Source of the DNA: Panax quinquefolius
Taxonomy: Eukaryota; Streptophyta; Magnoliopsida; Apiales; Araliaceae
Length of the DNA: 64,000 nt
Assembly: GCA_020205615.1 (NCBI GenBank)
Contig: CM035170.1
Location: 58,728,486 to 58,792,485, forward strand
Reading direction: 5' to 3'
The notes below the pieces were generated by a model that searched no databases, had not been told where the DNA came from, and saw only the letters and a list, made by a program, of their open reading frames with translations. Positions 1-11,767 of this stretch are shown here, piece after piece (positions within the stretch are counted from its first letter, which is position 1; each line of letters starts with the position of its first letter). The position numbers and the translations under genes are program-made.

Positions 1-58
1 TCATCATCAATATTTTATCGCTGTAACACAACTCAATAAATAATCCACATCATCGAAT

Positions 59-316
59 TATCCATGCACTACGGGCCAAGGATATTCATTAGTATCACAT
101 CCATGAATTATCCATGCACTACGGGCCAAGGATATTCGTTATTATCACCAATGGTCATGATCATGCCAACAACTGTCCATCAATGCACTACGGGCCAATG
201 AGGACTTTTACCACATCATTTGTAACATTACATGTGTCATGATTATACCGATACATAATTCCCGGTCATAATCATACCAATCAACAATCCATCTATGCAC
301 TCACGGGCCAAAGATG
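59..316 (-). repeat. Array of four hairpins with constant loop (LTR of A)
   Basis: Four units share the loop CACTACGGGC on the plus strand (one copy has an extra C). Units at 59-84 and 109-134 have arms TATCC/GGATA. The unit at 175-205 has GTCC and TCA paired with TGA and GGAC. The unit at 290-316 has CATCT/AGATG. Each closes with TG/CA next to an A.A mismatch. The stems differ but stay paired. Confidence 0.8.
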
Positions 317-1211
317 ACTTTCATCACAATATAATAAGCATGAGGATGATGACAATGATATAAGAATTCAATTAAATGAAAGCAAGGATAAATTTTAAAG
401 ATTTATAATTTAATTTATCCGAAGTTCAATAATGTCCAAATTGTCAACATGATAATCGCTTTCAGGAGTAAAATTCAAGAATAATATTCATGTATCAAAA
501 ATAATTTGGATGTAAAAGAAATCATTTTTTTTGAATATAAGTGAATAGTAAGTGAATAGTATACTTGAATGAAATAAGAATAGTACTAATGAATAGTACT
601 TTGTGAATAGTACCCGTGAATAAGTACTCAACATGAAAAGATTAAAATTTAACAAGAATGTTCGTAAAAATATTTTCGTGAAAAGATACTAGATGAAGCG
701 CAAATTTCAAGGATATTCTACTAATTTCAAGGAGTATAGAAGCAATACTTATCAAAATGAGTGTAGAATTTAGAATATAAAAACTAAATAATATTACTTA
801 CATACTATGTAGTATGGAAGAAAATATTATTTCATTTAATATCGAACAAAAATAATATCCCTTACCTTAAAAGGAGAGTATTTCGACCTGGTATAGTGGG
901 GATATTCTTGAAGAAAACTTATACTATTTTCTACACTCAAAGCTTCCTTAAACTCAAAAGAAATACGCTCAATATTATAGAAGAAGAATTTCTCGATTCT
1001 CGTGTGATTTTCAATTCTAAACTAAGCATCCTATTTATGAGAGAATGACAGGATACTATTTATTTAAAAAATCACTTGACTGAATGAAACGAGAAAATCA
1101 CTTCAATGAGCGAATTAAAAATCGCTTAAAATTTTTTATTAAAAAATTTTGATTTTACTATGCAAACACTAAAGACTATGCAAATATATATATATTCTAT
1201 ATTATAAATAA

Positions 1212-1212
<1 letters not shown>

Positions 1213-1268
<56 letters not shown>

Positions 1269-1278
1269 TAATAAAAAT

Positions 1279-1334
<56 letters not shown>
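1213..1334. repeat. (TA)n microsatellite in LTR
   Basis: Two long TA runs separated by a short A-rich spacer, just upstream (in element sense) of the GAAA-loop stem region. The other A copy has a shorter run at 8753-8811, so the tract length is unstable. Confidence 0.95.
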
Positions 1335-1340
<6 letters not shown>

Positions 1341-1554
1341 AACTAAGATAACTTTCTACCGACGATTTTGAAAAATGAGTAAGTGGGGGTCCATATAATA
1401 AGCCAAATTTACAAACAAATACTTCATAAAAACCCTCTATTTATCTCAATTCACTGGCTTCACTAAAACACATTTTTAATAACATTTATTCATCATTAAT
1501 ATTATAACTCACAATATTAACAACTAGATCATTCCTGTGAAAGAGGGGCTTTTC

Positions 1555-1574
1555 GATAAGGATTTCTCCTTATC
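1555..1574 (-). other. Conserved stem with GAAA loop in LTR
   Basis: GATAAGGA, tttc, TCCTTATC form a perfect 8-bp stem, with a GAAA loop on the transcribed strand. Other LTRs have AATAAGGA/TCCTTATT at this place, a compensatory A:T to G:C change. Confidence 0.6.
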
Positions 1575-2170
1575 AGCGCGCAATTAGGTGACCAAAACCC
1601 TTTCCTCGATGTAACTTTCTAGACATTGTCAATAATGCAAATAATAATATGAATAACTTTGTCATCTCAATTATTGATTTAATAATATAAAATATATAGA
1701 AATATTATGACAATAATTGAATCAATAATGTGAGATACTACAAACAATTAATGTGGCAATAATTGAATAAAACCGAGTGACTTTCACGTAAGCATCAATA
1801 ATCAAAGATATGTATAATACCGTGTGCTACTATGCAACCACGCCAGACATCGTATTTTTTATCACCGGGTATTTCAACAGTTAACGGTAAACTTTTTTGT
1901 CGTTATTTTTATAAAAAGTTATTTTGTCATTTTCTAACTCCGACAATAATTTTTATTGTGGGGGTCCACTAATGATTGTGTCGCCGCATTTAATATTCCC
2001 GATAAAATGAATATTCCCCACCAAACTAATATTTTATAACAACTTGCTTACTTTTGCAAAAATTTGTAAATATTACCCACAACTATAACATTATATCAAA
2101 TCCACACCTTATTATTCAAAATAATATTTAGAGAAAATTAATCTTTATTCATAAAAGTTGGGGTCTTACA

Positions 2171-2188
2171 ACCTCCCTTCTTATGAAA
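2171..2188 (-). other. Polypurine tract of element A
   Basis: The complement reads TTCATAAGAAGGGAGGT directly before the 3' LTR start. This is the usual plus-strand primer position in LTR retrotransposons and matches the tract at 60753-60766. Confidence 0.8.
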
Positions 2189-3600
2189 TTTCATCCTCAA
2201 AATTGTGTGTACATACTGTATGTCAAGAGGTGAGGATACCTTGATTTCATTTCAGATTCTAACTCCTGTGTCATTTCCTCAACATCGTGGTTTCTCCACA
2301 AAACTTTCGATTTGAGGTATAAACTCGAGCGTAGAATATGTTCCTTCTTATCCAAGATTTTAACAGTACCTCTTTCATACGTTAAATCTTCCGCTATCTC
2401 GTCCGGTTCTAATTCAATAATGTGGTTCGGTCTTCCACATATTTACGTAACATAGATATGTGAAAAACGTTATGAACACGAGACATACTTACAAGTAAGT
2501 AAGCGTAGTCTATAGCCATAGTTCCTACTCGATCGAGGATTTCAAATGGGCCAATGAATCGAGGATCGAGCTTTTCTCTCTTTCCAAATCTCAGTAACTC
2601 CTTTCCATGGAGCAACACGTAACAACACATGATCTCCAACATCAATTCCACGTCCCTTCGATGAAGATCAACATAACTCTTTTGTCGATCTTGTGAGGTT
2701 TTTTTATACGCTGTCGGATCATTTGAATCTTTTCCATTAGTCATGCGTACCAATTTCTGGTCCCAACAACGTTGCTTCACCCACCTCATCCCAAAGATAC
2801 CGAGAACGACACTTTCGTCCATACAACGCCTCGAATGGAGCCATGCCTATACTTGCTTGATAATCGTTGTTGTAGGAGAATTCCACCACTAATGGCAAGA
2901 ACTTGTCCCAACTTCCTTTGAAGTCAAGGACACAGTAGTCTTAATAGATCTTCAAGAGTTTGAATAGTCCTCTCCGATCATTCATCGTCCATTCGAGGAT
3001 GATATGCCGAATCTAAATCGTAAATCTGCGCCCATAGCTTTTTTGCAAACTAACCCAAAATCGTGAAGTGAATCTTGGGTCTCGATCGTAAACTATGGAT
3101 ACCGGCATACCATGCAATCTTTACAATCTCATTTATGTATATACGAGCAAGACGCTCAAGTGAATAAGTTTTTCAGATAGGTAAGAAATGAGCAGATTTG
3201 GTTAATCTATCAACAATGACCCAAATTGCATCTATGCCTTGAGAAACCTTGGGAAGACCAGTAACGAAATCCATGGTAATGTGCTCCCACTTCCATTCTG
3301 GAATTTCAAGTGGTTGCAATGGACCTTTTGGCACCTGATGCTCCGCCTTGACACGTTGACAAGTTAAACACCTCGAGATAAACTCCATTATATCTCTCTT
3401 TCATATTGCTCCACCAAAATGTATGTCAAGATCACGATACATTTTGGTACTCCCAAGATGGATTGCAAACGGTGTGTTGTGTGCCTCCATCATGATTTTA
3501 TACTTCAAATCGAGTCGTTAGAACACAAAGTCCGGAGTCGACTCAAGTATTCCTTCTTCATCGATTCTTGCTTCTCGAATAACACCTTCTTGCACTTTCT
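2185..3600 (-). pseudogene. Tekay integrase with C-terminal chromodomain, broken
   Basis: Integrase would join element cDNA to the genome, and the chromodomain would steer it to chromatin. The most intact part is 3173-3388: the zinc-finger end CLTCQRV, then the catalytic-core start with TMDFVTGLP and [17 protein letters not shown] second stretch at 2409-2822 keeps RQKSYVDLHRRDVE, DPRFIGPFEILDRVG and [17 protein letters not shown], the usual region before the chromodomain. Frameshifts separate the pieces. The copy at 59161-60755 is much better preserved and confirms the assignment. Confidence 0.85.
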
Positions 3601-3859
3601 TCTTCTCATACGCATCACTCCGTGTCCGTAGTTTGAGCAAGTTTTTAACTTTATCGATTAAAGTCTGGTTCTACTCAGTATATTTGACATCATCACGTGG
3701 GTCCCCAGAGTCTTTAACTCTATCTCCATCCTTTGTAAGTCATACAAAATGGGCCTTTGCGTTGACAATATCGCACTCGCACCAAGATATGATCTTCTAC
3801 TCAACGCGCGTCACTACCACGCTCGCTTTTCCAAGATGGTATTGAATGGTATGATCGTA

Positions 3860-5060
3860 ATCTTTCAATAGCTCGAGCCAACGTCATTGTTGTCATGTTG
3901 AGTTCCTTTTGGGTGAAGAAATATTGAGGCTTTTATGATCCAGATAGATCTCCACTTTCTCCCCATATATGTAATGCCTCCAGATTTTAAGTTAAAAACG
4001 ATCACGCCAACTCTAGATCATGAGTAGGATAATTCCTCTCATATCTTTTGAGTTGTCGAGGAGGCATAGGCTATGACTTTCCCATGTTGCATGAGAACAC
4101 ATCCTAACCTCGCCTCAAGCATCATCATCAGAGATGACAAATCCTCCAAACCGATGGTATTGTCGTAACAAAATGAAATGAGTCTCTCTCGAAGTTCTTG
4201 AAAACTCTTCTCACATTCCTCGCTCCAACCAAATTTTGTATCTTTTCGAGTCACCGAGTTAATGGAGTAGCGATTCGAGAAAATCCTTCCACGAATCTCC
4301 GATAATAACCAGCCTAAGCCCGTAAAGCTACGATTTTTCAGCCATCGACTTAGGTTGCTCCCTACTTTCAATTGCTTCAACTTCACGGGTCAACAGATAT
4401 TCCATGATTTGATATCACGTGCCCAAGGAATGCTACTTCCTCAAGCCGTAACTCGCATTTCTTCAACTTGGCATATAGCTTGTTTTCACGAAGCTTTTGA
4501 GTATCACCTCAAGTGTTGCTCATGATCTTCACGGCTTTTTGGAGTATATGAGGATGTCATCAATAAAGACAACCACAAAATGATCCAAATATTCCTTGAA
4601 TACTGGTTCATCATATCCATGAAGGCAAAGAAGAGCATTAGTCAATCCAAAAGACATGACTAGGAATTTGTAATGCCCGCATCGAAGTTCGAAAAGCGTC
4701 TTTGAATGTCATCGCTTTTAATCTTTAAATCGATGATATCCTAACTAAGATCGATCTTTGAAAAGAATTTGGCACCTTGTAATCGGGTCAAACAGTCATC
4801 AATGCGAGGCAACGGTACCTATTTTTGATGGTGACATGATTCAACTCCCGATAATCAATACAAAGTCGCATACTCCCATCTTTCTTCTTTACTTAATAGA
4901 AACAGAGCACCCCAAGGAGACGACTAGACGAATGAAACCGATGTCTAACAATTCTCGCAGTTGGGTTTTTAACTCAAGTTCAATAGAGCCATTCGATATG
5001 GGGTTTTGAAATGGGTTTTGTACCAAGTTCAAGGTCAATACAAAATTCGATTTCACGCCT
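3860..5060 (-). pseudogene. Tekay reverse transcriptase and RNase H, broken
   Basis: Read on the minus strand, RT shows [19 protein letters not shown] near 4830-4890, then MSFGLTNA and the catalytic FIDDILIY at about 4545-4567. RNase H follows at 4039-4386 with RKDTKFGWSEECEKSFQEL and [15 protein letters not shown], but the first catalytic aspartate region is scrambled. Stops and frameshifts lie between the blocks. RT copies element RNA to DNA and RNase H removes the RNA strand. This copy cannot be active. Confidence 0.85.
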
Positions 5061-5270
5061 GGGGTAGGCCAGAAGTTCTTCAGGAATACGTCAGAAATTT
5101 ATTAACAATAGAAATATCATTCAAATCGACGTATTTTTGTTTAAATCCGTGATACATGGGCTAAGAAAGCTTGACATCCATTTTTCAATAAACGAATGGC
5201 TTTATGGCTTGATATGACAAATTGATTGATTTTTAGTGGTTTGGTTGCTTGAATTCGCATAATAGGTTGG

Positions 5271-5710
5271 TTAGAATATGAAAGCTAACAACCTTACGAA
5301 AAAATAATCAATTTTAGCATGATGAGTAGTTAACCAATCAATCCCTAAAATCACATCAAATGCAAGTATTTTCAAAGAGATAAGATCGACAGGTAATGTG
5401 AGGGTGCCGATTTGAATCAAACAAGATTTATAAAAAGTGGATGTAATGAAGGTTTCTCCCAATGGAGTTTCAACAGATAAGTCAAAGTCTAATTTCTCCG
5501 GAGTCAAATTTAAACGTTGAGCGCAAGTAGGAGAAATAAAAAATGGGTAGAACCAGTATCAAATAAGGTATAGACTTCACAAGAGTTTATGATTAGCTTA
5601 CCAGTGATAAATTCATTCGGGTTCCTCGCTTTTTGGGAGGTCACGACAAACGCTCTCCTTGAACTACCGATTTTTTGACTTGTCTGGGACGACGCCTTTG
5701 GTGTCTCCAT
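5271..5710 (-). pseudogene. Tekay aspartic protease, frameshifted
   Basis: Two adjoining open stretches cover the domain. 5510-5710 has ARNPNEFITGKLIINS and the active-site motif LFDTGSTH. 5271-5507 has LDFDLSVETPLGETF and the second protease motif ILAFDVILGIDWL. This retropepsin-type protease would cut Gag-Pol. The catalytic DTGS is intact here, whereas it is damaged in A'. A frameshift near 5508 and a stop near 5271 inactivate it. Confidence 0.82.
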
Positions 5711-6848
5711 CCCAAATTGGACTTGACTTCACTACATGACAAAATCGAAGCTAGGTGACCTTTCTTCCGCAATTGTAACACGCTTTGGGTTATGCGCGTA
5801 TGCTTTGACCGATGTGTCCTCCCCTCCAGATTTGTAGTATACGACCGTGGTCGCTTCTTCTTCCTAAAAACGGGTGTGTTGTGTGTCATTGTCTTTCCAT
5901 CATTATTGAAATCTCTCTTCTTTGAAATTTCCACTTCTATTATCTTCGCCATGATTACCATCAAGTGGTTACCATTTTTCGCATGTTGATTTCCTCCACG
6001 CTTGTTGTCACCGCTCGATGATCGCTACCACCGGTATTATCATTTTTTTCGGTCGCTATCTCTTGGTTGGGTTGACTCATTATCGCGCTCCAATAATCGA
6101 GCCCTATTCACAACATCTCGAATACAAGCAAAGTTTGTGAGAAATGAGGTATATCGACGATTTTGGGTTTCAAACCTCTTAGAAACATTCGCCATACTCT
6201 CCTCATTATCTACCAAATGGGATGCAAACCGGATAACTCCGCAAACTTAGCCTCAGATCATGACATGGCCATATTATTTTTGCTCCAACTTGATGAATGA
6301 ACCTCCTTCTTCATGTGACGAATACTTTTGAGGAAAGTACTTGTCGTTGAACAATTCTCGAACTTCTCCCAAGACATCTTTAGTGCGGAGGGTCGAGTAC
6401 GCTTTTTTATAGATTCCCACCAATGAATCGCCTCTCCTCGCAACATGAAGGTGGCAAAGGGAACTTTTGCTCCTCTGAGCATCCCAAGACATCAAATATC
6501 TTGGTGATCGCTTAATCCACGCCTCTCGCCTTTTAAGTGGTTTCGCTTTTCCAAAAACTCCGGTGGTCCCAACTCCTTGAATTGCTTAGCGGTGACCATC
6601 CGTGAGTTGCCAATGTTTCCACCCGCATTTTGAACACAGAGTCTCTCTCACTTCGATGTTGCATGAATTATAGAAAGCTCCTAAACATCCCATCGCTCAT
6701 CATTTGGTCGGTGTTGTTGTTGTTTATATGAGGATTATTGCCTTCTCGATGCACATTATCCCGTTATGATCGCTGGTGACTCAACTGGTCTCTCATGTGC
6801 TCCATTGCTTATCTCAACATTTTAGATGCCATTTTCAAACACCGCCAC
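5640..6848 (-). pseudogene. Tekay gag, broken
   Basis: Gag forms the virus-like particle. The start aligned with the A' gag ATG reads GTG here (complement of 6846-6848). Recognisable pieces include the capsid segment at 6258-6495 with VPFATFMLRGEAIHWWES and ELFNDKYF in different frames. The nucleocapsid region near 5740-5830 keeps only part of the zinc knuckles. At least two frame changes occur. The plus-strand reading frames here are shadows. Confidence 0.8.
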
Positions 6849-7002
6849 AAAACAAGGGTTAATTGACATGCCACATATTACCCCTATATTCTGACCGACC
6901 AATTAAATAACAAATAAGCTTAGGTAGGTCATACTAGTAAAGGATTTACCCTGCTCTCCCTCCTAGTTCTAGCCTCAAATCTCAGCCATGGATCATATCC
7001 CT

Positions 7003-7018
7003 AAGCTTTGATACCAAC
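7003..7018 (-). other. Primer binding site of element A (initiator Met tRNA)
   Basis: The complement reads GTTGGTATCAAAGCTT next to the 5' LTR end. It matches the 3' end of initiator Met tRNA (TGGTATCAGAGC) with one G to A change. Confidence 0.85.
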
Positions 7019-7566
7019 TGTGACGCCCCCAAAATAGGTATACACAACCCATTCTGAGTCGCCAAATACATGGTACATAATTCAAATACAAACTTAATTA
7101 TACAAATCGTCGTAAATACGACAAAACATAAGTCGAGAGTTTTAACACTAATATTGTCTTGTAGACAATATCCAAACTCAAATGGAGTCCTCATTACAAT
7201 TATTATCACACTATTCTATAAAATAGCGAGGACTACTATAGCCACCATCTCGGACCGTCACTCCATTCCTTGACTAGTCCCAGCTATATTCTCATTTCTT
7301 GAAGAGAACAATGAAAGAAAATGGTGAGCTCAACTACCCCAGTAAAGAATATTATGACTAAGATAATGCAGAATAAATTATCGTTAGCCTTTAACAGTGT
7401 AAAACTTATAGAATACAATAAAAAACAAGTTTAACTGCAGCGGAACAAGAAATCCATTGGAAGAGTCAAGTAGAGCATGATATCTACTATCTTCTATGAT
7501 TTAAAAGTTCATCATCAATATTTTATCGCTGTAACACAACTCAATAAATAATCCACATCATCGAAT

Positions 7567-7821
7567 TATCCATGCACTACGGGCCAAGGATATTCATTAG
7601 TATCACATCCACGAATTATCCATGCACTACGGGCCAAGGATATTCGTTATTATCACCAATGGTCATGATCATGCCAACAACTGTCCATCAATGCACTACG
7701 GGCCAATGAGGACTTTTACCACATCATTTGTAACATTACAGGTCATGATTATACCGATACATAATTCCTGGTCATAATCATACCAATCAACAGTCCATCT
7801 ATGCACTACGGGCCAAAGATG
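7567..7821 (-). repeat. Array of four hairpins with constant loop (LTR of A)
   Basis: Same four units and the same stem types as at 59-316. The fourth unit here has the regular 10-base loop. Confidence 0.8.
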
Positions 7822-8523
7822 ACTTTCATCACAATATAAGCATGAGGATGATGACAATGATATAAGAATTCAATTAAGTGAAAGCAAGGATAAATTTTAA
7901 AGATTTATAATTCAATTTATCCAGAGTTCAATAATGTCCAAATTGTCAACATGATAACTGCTTTTGTGGAGTAAAATTCAAGAATAATATCATGTATCAA
8001 AAATAATTTGGATGAAAAAGAAATCAATTTTTATCATGAAAGTACTCGTGAATGTGAATAGTACTCGAATGAATAGTACCCCGAATAGAATAGTACCCCT
8101 TGAATAATAGTACCCCAACATGAAAAGATTAAAATTTAACAAGAATGTTCGTAAAAATATTTTTGTGAAAAGATACTAGATGAAGCGCAAATTTCAAGGA
8201 TATTCTACTAATTTCAAGGAGTATAGAAGCAATACTTATCAAAATAAGTGTAGAATTAGAATATAAAATGAAATAATATTACTTACATATACATAGTAGT
8301 ATGGAAGAAAATATTATTTCATACTTAATATTGAACAAAAATAATATCCCTTACCTTAAAAAAGGAGAGAGTATTTTTGATCGTATAATGTGGATATTCT
8401 TGAAGAAAACTTATACTATTTTCTACACTCAAAGCTTCCTTAAACTCAAAAGAAATACGCTCAATATTATATAAGAAGAATTTCTTCGATTTCGTGTGAT
8501 TTTCATTTCTAAACTAAGCATCC

Positions 8524-8531
8524 TATTTATA
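8524..8531 (-). promoter_or_regulatory. LTR TATA box
   Basis: The complement gives CTATAAATAGG, conserved at the same LTR position in nearly all A and B LTRs. Confidence 0.65.
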
Positions 8532-8752
8532 GGAGAATGGAAGGATACTATTTGAAAAAAAAAATCACTAATGAACAATCAGTGATTATCGCGAAAATCA
8601 CTTTTTTATTCTTGAAATACTAATAATTTTTTAAAAATTTTGATTTTACTATATAAAGACTATGCATATAATATATATACTAATATAAACAAAAACTATA
8701 ATATAAAATATAATATATAATAATAATAATATAATAAACAAATATAATATAA

Positions 8753-8754
8753 TA

Positions 8755-8811
<57 letters not shown>
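8753..8811. repeat. (TA)n microsatellite in LTR
   Basis: A TA run interrupted by tac. It matches 1213-1334 in position but is shorter. Confidence 0.95.
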
Positions 8812-8814
<3 letters not shown>

Positions 8815-9669
8815 CAAAACTAAGATAACTTTCACCGATGATTTTGAAAAAAAATGAGTAAGTTGGGGTCCATAATAAGCCAAAATTTACAACAAATACT
8901 TCATAAAAAACCCCTCTATTTATCTCAATTCACTTGGCTTCACTAAACACATTTTTAATAACATTTATTCATCATTAATATTATAACTCACAATATTAAC
9001 AACCAGATCATTCCCAAGAAAGAGGGGCTTTTCGATAAGGACTTCTTCTTATTGGCGCGCAATTAGGTGACCAAACCCTTTCCTCGATGTAACTTTCTAG
9101 ACATTATCAATAATGTAAATAATAATATGAATAACTTTGTCATCTCAATTATTGATTTAATAATATAAAATATTATGCGTATATGATATGACAATAATTG
9201 AATCAATAACGTGAGATACTACGCAAACAATTATCGTGGTAATAATTGAATAAAACCGAGTGACTTTTCACGTAAGCATCAATAATCAAAGATATTGTAC
9301 AATACCGTGTGCTACTATGCAACCACGCCAGACATCGCATTTTTTATCACCGGGTATTTCAATAGTTAACGGTAAAACTTTTGCCGTTATTTTTATAAAA
9401 GTTATTTCGCATTTTCTAACTCCGATAATAATTTTGCAAAATTTGTGGGTCCACTAATGATTGTAAATCTTTGTCGTCGCATTTAATATTCCCTCGATAA
9501 AATGAATATTTCCCACCAATCTAATATTTTATAACAACTTGCTTACTTTGCAAAATTTGTAAATATTACCCACAACTATAACATTATATCAAATCCATCC
9601 ACACCTTATTATTCAAAAAAATAATATTTAGAGAAAATTAAATCTTTATTCATAAAAGTTGGGGTCTTT

Positions 9670-11690
9670 AGGACTCTCATTGATGTTCGGTAAAGGGAAT
9701 TAACCATGAGGGTACAAGACCAAGAAGTTAGATTTAATGTGTTCAAAGCCATGAGGTTTACTACAGATGAGGAAGAGTGCTTCCGATTGGATGTGATAGA
9801 CAAAATGGTTAATGAAGACTTGATCAGAGATGTAGACAGGGATCCATTGGAAAATACTCTACTGGGGGATGAGGACTTGGATGATCTAGAGTTCGTAGAC
9901 TACTTGCATATGCTGGATTCTTTGCTAGAGTTGGCAGGTTTAAAGTGCCATTCGAGCCTATACATACAGAAGAAAAAACGTTGGCACGAATGAAACCTTC
10001 ACTTGAGGAACCACCCACTCTTGAGCTTAAGCCTTTTCCTAAACACCTTAGGTATGCATATTTGGGTAATTCTAATACTTTACATGTTATTATTGCATCT
10101 GCACTTAACCAATTGCAGGAAAGTAAGTTGCTGAGGGTGCTTAGAGAATACAAGTCTGCAATAGGATGGACGATCACTGATATCAAGGGGATAAACCCTT
10201 CCTTCTACTTGCATAAGATTCTCTTGGAAGAGGATTCAAAGCCAACAGTGGAACAACAGAGAAGATTAAATCCAATCATAAAATAGGTGGTAAAGAAGGA
10301 AATATTGAAGTGGTTGGATGCTGGGATAATTTACCCAATTTCAGACAGTACATGGGTAAGTCTAGTTTAATGTGTTCTAAAAAAGGGTGGAATGACAGTT
10401 GTGACGAACGACGACAATGAAATAACTCTGATGAGGACAGTGACCGGATGGAGGGTTTGTATGGACTACAGAAAGCTTAATAAGGCAACCCAAAAAGGAC
10501 CACTTTCCTCTACCCTTTATTGATCAAATGTTGGACTAGTTGGTTGGACATGAGTATTATTGCTTACTGGATGGATATTCGGGGTACAACTAGATCGTTA
10601 TAGCTCCTACGGATCAAGAAAAGACCACCTTCACGTGCCCATACGTCACCTTTGCTTTCAGGAGGATGTCCTTTGGGTTATGCAACGAACCGATAACTTT
10701 TCAGCGGTATATGATGGCTATCTTTTCAGACATGGTAGAGAGGAATGTGGAAGTTTTTATGGACGACTTCACAGTCTATGGGAACACTTTTGATATATGT
10801 CTTGAAAATCTGGTCATGGTTCTAAAACGTTGCGTCGAAACAAACTTGGTGCTGAACTGAGAGAAGTGCCACTTTATGGTTGAAGAAGGAATTATTCTTG
10901 GGCACAAAGTCTCTGCAAAGGGTTTGGAAGTTGATAGGGAAAAGCTGGACATAATCAAAAATCTTCCACCGCCGACTTCAGTTAAGGGAATCTGCAGTTT
11001 TCTTGGACACACCGAATTCTAGCACAGGTTCATTACGGATTTCTCTAAGATTGCAAAACCACTATGCAGTCTCTTAGAGAAAGATGCAATTTTTTAGTTT
11101 TGATGAAGAGTGCATGTCAGTGTTTGAGCAGTTAAAGAAGAAATTGACTACAACTCCTGTGATTGTAGCACCGGATTGGACAATGCCTTTTGAGTTACTA
11201 TGCGATGCTAGCGAATATGCGGTAGGGGCTGTTTTGGGTCTACGCCGAGAAAAGATATTCCATACCATATACTATGTAAGTAAAACCCTCACGGATGCCC
11301 AAATGAACTATAAAACCACCAAGAAGGAATTATTTACAGTAGTATACGCCTTTGACAAATTCAGAGCTTATTTGATAGGAACAAAGGTGGTGGTATACAC
11401 AGATCACTTGGCGATTCGCTATCTGATTTCAAAGAAGGATGCTAAGCCTAGACTCATTAGATGGATTCTACTCCTTCAGGAATTTGATTTGGAAATAAAG
11501 GATAGGAAGGGGATAGAAAATCAAGTGGCGAATAATCTTTCAAGACTAGAAAATTTGGATAAGAACGAGACAGATAAGTGTTTAATCAACAAGTCATTTC
11601 CGGATGAGCAGCTATTTGGAGTAAACTCCGAGTTTCCATGGTATGCGGATTTTGCCAATTACTTGGTGGGCAAAATCCTTCCCCCCTGAT
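9670..11690 (+). pseudogene. Athila-1 pol: protease tail, RT and RNase H, broken
   Basis: The protease tail and linker run from RTLIDV through LTMRVQDQEVRFNVFKAM (9671-9990). The pre-RT linker EPPTLELKPFPKHLRYA and ALNQLQESKLLRVLREYKS lies at 9945-10286. RT follows in several frames, with MSFGLCN and the catalytic FMDDFTVYG at 10666-10860. RNase H at 11084-11689 keeps [28 protein letters not shown] and the end motif [11 protein letters not shown], where Athila-2 has [11 protein letters not shown]. Several stops and frame changes make it dead. Confidence 0.88.
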
Positions 11691-11767
11691 TTGACACAAA
11701 CAGAAAAAGAAATTCCTACATGATGTCAAGTGGTACATGTGGGACGAGCCATATCTATTCAGATAGT
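9670..11767 (+). mobile_element. Athila-1 remnant (pol fragment only)
   Basis: Its sequence is colinear with Athila-2: protease tail, linker, RT, RNase H, then the first codons after RNase H, broken off within the DEPYLF segment at 11767. The left side is bounded by Tekay A and the right side by the Athila-2 5' LTR, so this Athila received two later insertions. Its own LTRs are not in the window. Confidence 0.85.

Larger units (their letters stand above)
1..2170 (-). repeat. 3' LTR of Tekay element A (truncated by window)
   Basis: Nearly identical in order to 7509-9669. It ends in ggggtcttaca, the complement of a TGTAAGACCCC LTR start. It holds four loop-conserved hairpins (59-316), a GTGAATAGTA-type degenerate tandem repeat near 540-640, a long (TA)n run, and the GAAA-loop stem at 1555-1574. 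The TATA box near 1032 is mutated (ctatttatga). No gene is seen. Confidence 0.9.
1..9669 (-). mobile_element. Ty3/gypsy Del/Tekay-type retrotransposon A, minus strand, left end outside window
   Basis: The order read on the minus strand is 5' LTR (7019-9669), primer binding site, gag, protease, RT, RNase H, integrase with chromodomain, polypurine tract, 3' LTR (1-2170). Base 1 matches base 7509 of the other LTR, so about 490 bases of the 3' LTR lie outside. The gag-pol order with integrase last defines Ty3/gypsy. The chromodomain tail, initiator-Met primer site and LTRs of about 2.6 kb suggest the Del/Tekay chromovirus clade. All reading frames are broken. The right end reads tcttta where tcttaca is expected and runs straight into Athila-1 pol, so A was inserted into Athila-1. 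The target duplication cannot be checked. Confidence 0.88.
7019..9669 (-). repeat. 5' LTR of Tekay element A
   Basis: It runs from tgtgacgcccc to ggggtcttta, about 2.65 kb. The complement would begin TGTAAGACCCC and end GGGGGCGTCACA. It holds a hairpin array (7567-7821), degenerate GTGAATAGTA repeats (about 8040-8120), a TATA box (8524-8531, minus), a (TA)n run, and the GAAA-loop stem near 9035-9055. No gene is supported. A small minus-strand frame at 8680-8883 is only TA-repeat translation. Confidence 0.92.

Noticed and set aside
8680..8883. Minus-strand frame of 67 codons rich in Tyr and Ile
   Set aside because: Pure translation of the (TA)n microsatellite.
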